Assembly (NCBI GenBank): GCA_002401525.1
Contig: NVTH01000014.1
Location: 15,660 to 21,196, forward strand
Length of the DNA stretch: 5,537 nucleotides
From: Moraxellaceae bacterium
Lineage (GTDB): Bacteria > Pseudomonadota > Gammaproteobacteria > Pseudomonadales > UBA3067
Reading direction: 5' to 3'
The stretch's first letter is position 1. Each line of letters starts with the position of its first letter. Positions 1 to 5,537 of the stretch are shown here, piece after piece. The notes beneath the pieces are model-generated. The model was not told where the DNA came from and did no database searches. It worked only from the letters and a program-made list of their open reading frames with translations. The translations under genes and the position numbers were made by a program.

Positions 1-309
1 AGCGTACTACTGGTGTACGTTGCTGCGGTCTATAACGGCCAGGCCAGCGTAGTGATCAACAATAAATTTACGCGCTACATTGGTGACATGTCTTACTCGA
101 TTTACATGTGGCACAACTTTTTTATTTTGCTATTAATGATGCTATTTTTCGAACCAGGAGAATTACTCAGATTTGGCCGCGACCTTACACTGAATGAATG
201 TTTTTTTTACATAGGGGTCTTTACAGTTTTTATGATAGGGTTTTCCTCCTTCTCCTACCAACACATTGAAAAACCGCTCCGAAATCTAGTCAAGCGAACC
301 TTTGGCTAA
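1..309 (+). CDS. Acyltransferase-3 (OafA/YrhL-type) membrane protein, C-terminal fragment
   Basis: This is the last 102 codons of a gene that begins before the window; the frame is open to base 1. Family members are integral inner-membrane proteins that transfer acyl groups, usually O-acetyl, onto cell-surface sugars such as LPS O-antigen or exopolysaccharide. The fragment carries the C-terminal hallmarks: a YIGDMSYSIYMWH segment leading into a hydrophobic helix (FFILLLMMLFF), a second hydrophobic helix (FYIGVFTVFMIGFSSF), and the closing signature YQHIEKPLRN followed by a basic tail. The catalytic N-terminal part is not visible, so the acceptor sugar cannot be named. A GTG at base 13 could be read as a start, but the protein would then lack most of its helices, so I treat the gene as truncated by the window edge. 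It ends in TAA, just before the START-domain gene on the same strand. Confidence 0.85.
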   Translation, partial: SVLLVYVAAVYNGQASVVINNKFTRYIGDMSYSIYMWHNFFILLLMMLFFEPGELLRFGRDLTLNECFFYIGVFTVFMIGFSSFSYQHIEKPLRNLVKRTFG

Positions 310-365
310 TGATAAAGCCTCAGAAATTCAACTGGGCACTTCAGCTTAGGTTTAGGAACGCCATT

Positions 366-371
366 TATAAT
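366..371 (+). promoter_or_regulatory. Possible -10 box for the START-domain gene
   Basis: A perfect TATAAT lies 63 bases before the ATG at 435, in the gap after the acyltransferase stop. The hexamer 17 bases upstream (AGCTTA, 343-348) is a poor -35 match, so this is only a candidate. If used, transcription would begin near 378. That would exclude the ATG at 309 and support the start at 435. Confidence 0.3.
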
Positions 372-434
372 GCCACTCTCATCTTTCTTTCACGTACCAT
401 TAAAATCATTGAAACTTACTCGGCCACCAACATC

Positions 435-1073
435 ATGAAAAAAAACATCCACCAATATTTAATTTTCATATTATTTTCATTGACTTGCATACCTTCTCAA
501 GGCGATACAACAGCACAACCGGAAGAATGGGCTCTGGTGAGCGACACAGAAATAGTCAAGGTTTATACCAAAAGCGCCCCAAATGGGAGCTCTGCAAGAC
601 AAATAAAATCGGTAATCAATGTCCCTCAATCACCAGAATCCCTACTTAAACTTATGGTGGACTACCCTAACGCGACCTCTTGGCGCCAACGCACTAAAGG
701 AATGAATTTAGTCAAAACTATTGATGAAAACAATTGGTTTGTAAATTACGTCACCGACTTACCTTGGCCGTTACCGGACCGGGTGGAGCTATTAAAATGC
801 GAAGTCAGTCGCGTGCCCGCCACGGGAAAAATAATTTATGCGTTTGAGGCCACAGCCAAAGAAGGTCAGTCGGCGGAAGAGATGTTAGAAGGCGATTATA
901 CCTTTGTCCCGCTAGACAATGGGCTTACGGAAGTAACCTATCGAGTCACTATAAACACACCGGTCACCGCTCCCGCATGGTTAGAAAATACTTTAATCGG
1001 TGACGCGTTCGTGACTCAAATGGAATTATTGCGCAACGCAGTGGCTTTGCCTCAATATGCGGACCTTCATTAA
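435..1073 (+). CDS. Exported START-domain lipid-binding protein
   Basis: This is a 212-aa protein of the START / polyketide-cyclase-like lipid-transfer fold. It is probably periplasmic and binds a hydrophobic ligand in an internal cavity; the ligand is unknown. Residues 1-23 form a signal peptide: MKKN, a hydrophobic core YLIFILFSLTCIP, then SQG before the likely mature end. The START domain fills about residues 32-205. It includes WALVSDTEIVKVYTK, the DYPNATSWR segment, the DLPWPLPDR motif typical of bacterial START proteins (109-116), and a C-terminal amphipathic helix (WLENTLIGDAFVTQMELLRNAV). The frame is open upstream to an ATG at 309 that overlaps the acyltransferase stop. I chose 435 because it puts the signal peptide at the N-terminus and lies downstream of a TATAAT. 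No clear Shine-Dalgarno sequence precedes either start. The stop overlaps the convergent rlmA stop. Confidence 0.85.
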   Translation: MKKNIHQYLIFILFSLTCIPSQGDTTAQPEEWALVSDTEIVKVYTKSAPNGSSARQIKSVINVPQSPESLLKLMVDYPNATSWRQRTKGMNLVKTIDENNWFVNYVTDLPWPLPDRVELLKCEVSRVPATGKIIYAFEATAKEGQSAEEMLEGDYTFVPLDNGLTEVTYRVTINTPVTAPAWLENTLIGDAFVTQMELLRNAVALPQYADLH

Positions 1074-1924
1074 TTTAAAGGAGTCGACTTCAGCTGATAA
1101 ATTCTCAAATAGAAATGAAGCGTCGTAGTTAAGCTCTCCAGCTGAGCAATGCTCGCCTTTTGTTCCTCTGAGGTGTGCCAGTAATAAGGCGTCATGGTCA
1201 ACAAATCCAGCACATCAGCGCCAGCAACAGTAATCTCCTGCTTAATCTCAACTTCGTCGATGAGTTGGAGATCGTTATCGCCCTCTAAGATCTGATAGTT
1301 GCCTTGATGCGGCGTGACTTGGTCATAGATCTGAGAAGCCAAACCCGAGAGATGAGATTCCCCGGGGCCCACCATTAAAAGGTGGCCATCGGTTTTTAAT
1401 ACCCGCTGCGCTTCGCGAACATTGAGCGGCGCAAACACGGACAAAAGCACATCAAAGCTTTGACTAAAAAATGGCAAAGCATCCGCATTAATCACCGCCA
1501 ACTGTGCATCTATTTTTTGCTTGGCAGCCAATTTTACAGCCGGCTTGGACAAATCAATTCCCGCAAGCTCCAGGGGCGCGCTACGTGCCAATGACGCCTT
1601 TCTCAACTGCTGTAAGTAATACCCTTCGCCACACCCGACATCCAATAAACGTTGCTGCAGCCCCATTGACGACGTGGACAACCAGCCCGTAATGGCATCA
1701 GAAAGCATTTGATAATAGCCCTTATTCAAGAAATCCCGGCGGCTTGCAATCATTTCAACGTTGTCACCTGGGTGCTTGCTGCGTTTATGCTGCACAAGGT
1801 GCAGATTGACATAACCCTCCTTAGCCTCATCAAAGGTATGGTTGCTCTCGCAGCGATAAGACTTTGAATTTAAGGACAGCGGCTGATCGCAAACAGGGCA
1901 TTTATACGGCAAGGGATTAGGCAT
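1070..1924 (-). CDS. rlmA: 23S rRNA (guanine-N1)-methyltransferase RlmA
   Basis: RlmA methylates N1 of G745 (E. coli numbering) in 23S rRNA, in the cytoplasm, using S-adenosylmethionine. The 284-aa product is close to the 269 aa of the E. coli enzyme. An N-terminal zinc-binding module shows C9-x2-C12, C25 and H29, followed by the family block AKEGYVNL and QHKRSKHPGDNVEM. SAM motif I is LLDVGCGEGYY (G97, G99, G101), with an acidic GID (D124) after the next strand. LLTMTPYYWH near residue 245 matches the family's C-terminal conserved block. The frame continues to a GTG at 1966, adding 14 residues. I prefer the ATG at 1924 because GAGGA sits 4 bases before it and because the E. coli protein likewise begins only a few residues before the first cysteine pair. 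A TATAGT on the - strand at 2008-2003 is a weak -10 candidate. The gene is divergent from the TetR gene. Confidence 0.93.
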   Translation of the reverse strand: MPNPLPYKCPVCDQPLSLNSKSYRCESNHTFDEAKEGYVNLHLVQHKRSKHPGDNVEMIASRRDFLNKGYYQMLSDAITGWLSTSSMGLQQRLLDVGCGEGYYLQQLRKASLARSAPLELAGIDLSKPAVKLAAKQKIDAQLAVINADALPFFSQSFDVLLSVFAPLNVREAQRVLKTDGHLLMVGPGESHLSGLASQIYDQVTPHQGNYQILEGDNDLQLIDEVEIKQEITVAGADVLDLLTMTPYYWHTSEEQKASIAQLESLTTTLHFYLRIYQLKSTPLN

Positions 1925-2079
1925 TGCTTCCTCATAAACAGTTTCGATTACAGCGTCACTCAACACTCAAAGGCGGTACTTCTTATTCAAATCGCCTTAA
2001 AAACTATAACTGAAATGCGCATCGACGGAAGGCTAACACTTTGAACCTATAAACTTTAGTGAATTCTCAATCTTCATTT

Positions 2080-2096
2080 ATTGACGATCCGTCAAT
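2080..2096. promoter_or_regulatory. Operator 1: perfect inverted repeat, probable TetR-family binding site
   Basis: ATTGACG-ATC-CGTCAAT is a perfect dyad with 7-bp arms and a 3-base spacer. Its left arm contains TTGACG, which is also the -35 box of the downstream TetR promoter. The core TGACG-N3-CGTCA recurs in operator 2, with dyad centres 27 bp apart (2088 and 2115). Position and symmetry fit a homodimeric repressor. Binding by the adjacent regulator is inferred from position. Confidence 0.7.
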
Positions 2097-2109
2097 TTTT
2101 GGATATCCT
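2081..2109 (+). promoter_or_regulatory. Sigma-70-type promoter of the TetR-family gene
   Basis: TTGACG (2081-2086) and TATCCT (2104-2109) are separated by the ideal 17 bases, matching the -35 and -10 consensus at 5 of 6 and 4 of 6 positions. Transcription would begin near 2116, giving a leader of about 60 bases before the ATG at 2176. The -35 box is one arm of operator 1. The last two bases of the -10 box lie in operator 2, so bound repressor would block polymerase directly. Confidence 0.65.
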
Positions 2110-2122
2110 GACGGTTCGTCAG
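2108..2122. promoter_or_regulatory. Operator 2: perfect inverted repeat over the transcription start
   Basis: CTGACG-GTT-CGTCAG is a perfect dyad with 6-bp arms and a 3-base spacer. It shares the core TGACG-N3-CGTCA with operator 1 but has a different spacer. It runs from the end of the -10 box across the predicted start of transcription, a classic repressor position. Confidence 0.7.
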
Positions 2123-2175
2123 CTTTTACAACAAGCACGCCTCTATCACCAACACAGTGAAATCCGATACAGCCA

Positions 2176-2907
2176 ATGCAAACCACATCCCCTGCTCAAC
2201 AACGTATCAAACAAAGAGAGCAGCTGATTCTTAACACCGCCTTACGCCTCATTGAAGAGCAAGGCTTCGGGGCTCTCACTATGGAGCAGTTAGCGCGCCA
2301 AGCGAAATGCACCAAAGGTACTCTCTACAACCATTTCATTAATAAAGAAGATTTACTGTGCGAATTGGGCAGTCGCTATTGCGAAAAACAAATGCCTTTT
2401 TATCGCAAAGTTGAAGCGGGCTCAATCAACAGTAGAGAACGAGTGATGGGGTTATTTTTAGCTTATCAAATTTTTGCTTTTTTAAATCAAGCCTTATTCT
2501 CTTGCGTGTTACAAATCCAATCCAACGCACAGTTGCAACGCGCATCAGCAACACGCTTAGCTGCGTACCGCGAGGCTGAAATGCAACTAGTGATGTGCAT
2601 TGTGTCTGCTATTCAATACGGCATTGATCAAGGCGACATTCCCGAAAAGCATCGCAGTAATGTTTTGCAATTGGCCTTTACCGGCTGGGCCACGGCGTTC
2701 GGCAATATTTCTTTAATGCTGTCCAGTCAGGGGGCCTTCTTAACGCAACAGGCGGACCGAGAAGCACAACTTTTTAATGCCACGCAATTTATGCTCGACG
2801 GAATACAGTGGAGCCCGCTATCCACAGAAATTGATTATCAAAAAACCTGGAACGGAATTGGCGAACGTTACTTCAAAGAAGAACTAAAGACGCTTGGCAA
2901 ATTTTGA
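2176..2907 (+). CDS. TetR-family transcriptional regulator
   Basis: This is a cytoplasmic DNA-binding protein of 243 aa, somewhat longer than many TetR proteins. The N-terminal DNA-binding domain covers about residues 12-62: QLILNTALRLIEEQGFGALT, then the helix-turn-helix MEQLARQAKCTKGTLYNHF (36-54), then the typical NKEDLL. The rest is an all-helical ligand-binding and dimerisation domain with several hydrophobic stretches (LFLAYQIFAFLNQALFSCVLQI, about 93-114), which suggests a hydrophobic ligand; the actual ligand is unknown. Two matching dyads over its own promoter point to autorepression that a ligand would relieve. No good Shine-Dalgarno sequence precedes the ATG, but no better start exists before the helix-turn-helix. 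The gene is divergent from rlmA and lies 76 bases before a methyltransferase gene on the same strand. Likely local targets are itself and perhaps the downstream genes, although the same operator is not seen before them. Confidence 0.93.
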   Translation: MQTTSPAQQRIKQREQLILNTALRLIEEQGFGALTMEQLARQAKCTKGTLYNHFINKEDLLCELGSRYCEKQMPFYRKVEAGSINSRERVMGLFLAYQIFAFLNQALFSCVLQIQSNAQLQRASATRLAAYREAEMQLVMCIVSAIQYGIDQGDIPEKHRSNVLQLAFTGWATAFGNISLMLSSQGAFLTQQADREAQLFNATQFMLDGIQWSPLSTEIDYQKTWNGIGERYFKEELKTLGKF

Positions 2908-2924
2908 CCGCCAATATTTTTTTT
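2894..2924 (+). terminator. Weak intrinsic terminator spanning the TetR stop codon
   Basis: TTGGC (2894-2898) pairs with GCCAA (2910-2914) around an 11-base loop that contains the TGA stop (2905-2907). After TA comes a run of eight T (2917-2924). The stem is only 5 bp, so termination would be partial and read-through into the methyltransferase gene is plausible. Confidence 0.4.
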
Positions 2925-2967
2925 AAAATTAAAGCGATTTTATTACTGATTATTTTTAGAAGTACTT

Positions 2968-2974
2968 AAGAGGA
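2968..2974 (+). promoter_or_regulatory. Ribosome binding site of the methyltransferase gene
   Basis: AAGAGGA lies 9 bases before the ATG at 2984. It is the strongest Shine-Dalgarno match among the + strand genes here and fixes the start. An 8-bp palindrome, AAGTACTT (2960-2967), directly abuts it. Confidence 0.7.
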
Positions 2975-2983
2975 TTAACAATT

Positions 2984-3577
2984 ATGAGGCTTAACCACAA
3001 TGAATTTAACGCTATGCAAGGTGGATTCAAAGAAATCATTCACAAGCACCTAGAGATGCGCACACTTAAAAATTTAGGCCTAGAAATTACCGGAAAAAAT
3101 GTATTGGAGATTGGCTGCGGCTCAGGATACGGTGCAGAATTACTCAGTGCTTACCAGCCTAAAACTTACCTCGGCATCGATTTAATGCCAGAACAAATTC
3201 GCTTAGCGCAACAAAGAAACATTAACAACAGTCAATTTGAAGTATTAGATGCCACCAGAATGAATCAATTAAATACGCCGCCCATCGAAGAAATTGTTGT
3301 GTTTCGAATTTTACATCACATTCCAGAATGGAAAGCCGTGTTAAAAGCCAGCGCCAAAAAGCTGTCCCCCGGGGGCAGCATTTACATCATCGAACCTTAT
3401 CGTTATTTATCCAAATTAGCGGATCTATTTTTAGCTTGGCAACACCCTCCAGAGGCTTTATTCACGACAGCCGAAATCCGAGAGGAAATGCATCAGCTTG
3501 GCTTTGCCACAAAAACCACTTCAATCGGCTACGGTTTTGCCATGCAAGGCACGATTGCCAGCGCAAAGACTGACTAA
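2984..3577 (+). CDS. Class I SAM-dependent methyltransferase, substrate unknown
   Basis: This is a 197-aa cytoplasmic enzyme with the Rossmann-like methyltransferase fold (Methyltransf_11/25 type), predicted to move a methyl group from S-adenosylmethionine to an unidentified small molecule. Motif I is NVLEIGCGSGYG (G44, G46, G48). YLGIDLMPEQI supplies the acidic residue that binds the SAM ribose (D66). FEVLDAT supplies D89 near the adenine. VVFRILHHIPEW (106-116) and LSPGGSIYIIEP (127-138) are the usual post-motif strands. The N-terminal cap and the C-terminal part (HPPEALFTTAEIREEMHQLGF) resemble ubiquinone/menaquinone-type small-molecule methyltransferases but do not fix a substrate. The protein is short for UbiE or UbiG, and neither is claimed. 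No convincing promoter is visible in the 76-base gap after the TetR gene, so co-transcription by read-through of the weak terminator is possible. Confidence 0.87.
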   Translation: MRLNHNEFNAMQGGFKEIIHKHLEMRTLKNLGLEITGKNVLEIGCGSGYGAELLSAYQPKTYLGIDLMPEQIRLAQQRNINNSQFEVLDATRMNQLNTPPIEEIVVFRILHHIPEWKAVLKASAKKLSPGGSIYIIEPYRYLSKLADLFLAWQHPPEALFTTAEIREEMHQLGFATKTTSIGYGFAMQGTIASAKTD

Positions 3578-3590
3578 CGGCGCAAAAGGA

Positions 3591-5470
<1,880 letters not shown>

Positions 5471-5537
5471 ATCAACACGAATCAGTATAATGAAGTAAGT
5501 ACTCAATCTATATCCAAAGGGATCAGCGGGAGCCACG

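Noticed and set aside
477..491. Possible lipoprotein lipobox in the START protein signal peptide (SLTC)
   Set aside because: Residues -3 to -1 are S-L-T, which do not fit the [LVI][ASTVI][GAS]C pattern. Ordinary signal peptidase cleavage is more likely.
1664..1682. TTGACG-ACG-TGGACAA inside rlmA as a third TetR operator
   Set aside because: The right arm does not match CGTCAA and it lies in coding sequence far from a promoter.
1504..1692. 62-codon open frame on the + strand inside rlmA
   Set aside because: It is antisense to the SAM-binding core of a clear gene, with no recognisable domain.
1925..1966. GTG start adding 14 residues to RlmA
   Set aside because: There is no ribosome binding site before it, while GAGGA precedes ATG 1924. 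The shorter protein matches the E. coli N-terminus better.
5486..5491. TATAAT after the monooxygenase as a promoter for a next gene
   Set aside because: There is no acceptable -35 at the right distance and no gene visible before the window ends.

Overview
The window looks like chromosomal DNA of a marine-type gammaproteobacterium. The grounds are an RlmA-type 23S rRNA methyltransferase of the Gram-negative kind, an exported START-domain protein of a sort common in Gammaproteobacteria, and moderate GC content. The lineage is inferred from protein types, not from a marker gene. There are six protein-coding genes, one of them cut by the left edge. I found no RNA genes, insertion sequences or CRISPR arrays.

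Left part (1-1924): the C-terminal end of a membrane acyltransferase-3 protein is followed by a START-domain lipid-binding protein with a signal peptide, both on the + strand. The START gene converges on rlmA (- strand). The two stop codons share the palindrome TTAA, so there is no room for a terminator between them.

Middle part (1925-3577): rlmA diverges from a TetR-family regulator. Between them lie two near-identical dyads, TGACG-N3-CGTCA. The left arm of the first is the -35 box of the regulator's likely promoter, and the second overlaps the end of the -10 box and the likely transcription start. This is a clear layout for autorepression. A weak hairpin plus T-tract spans the regulator's stop codon. 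A class I SAM-dependent methyltransferase of unknown substrate follows on the same strand behind a good ribosome binding site.

Right part (3578-5537): a 255-base gap starts with a C-rich, G-poor stretch that suggests a Rho-dependent terminator, followed by a long-looped inverted repeat and two short dyads. After it comes a complete type I Baeyer-Villiger monooxygenase (545 aa, with both BVMO fingerprints). The last 67 bases hold no recognisable gene.

A working model, which is inference, is that the TetR protein senses a small hydrophobic or ketone-like compound and that the methyltransferase and monooxygenase belong to its metabolism. However, the TGACG-N3-CGTCA operator is seen only at the regulator's own promoter, so control of the other two genes is not shown. 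I do not see an obviously new biological system. The most informative elements are the twin operator and the non-coding stretch before the monooxygenase.
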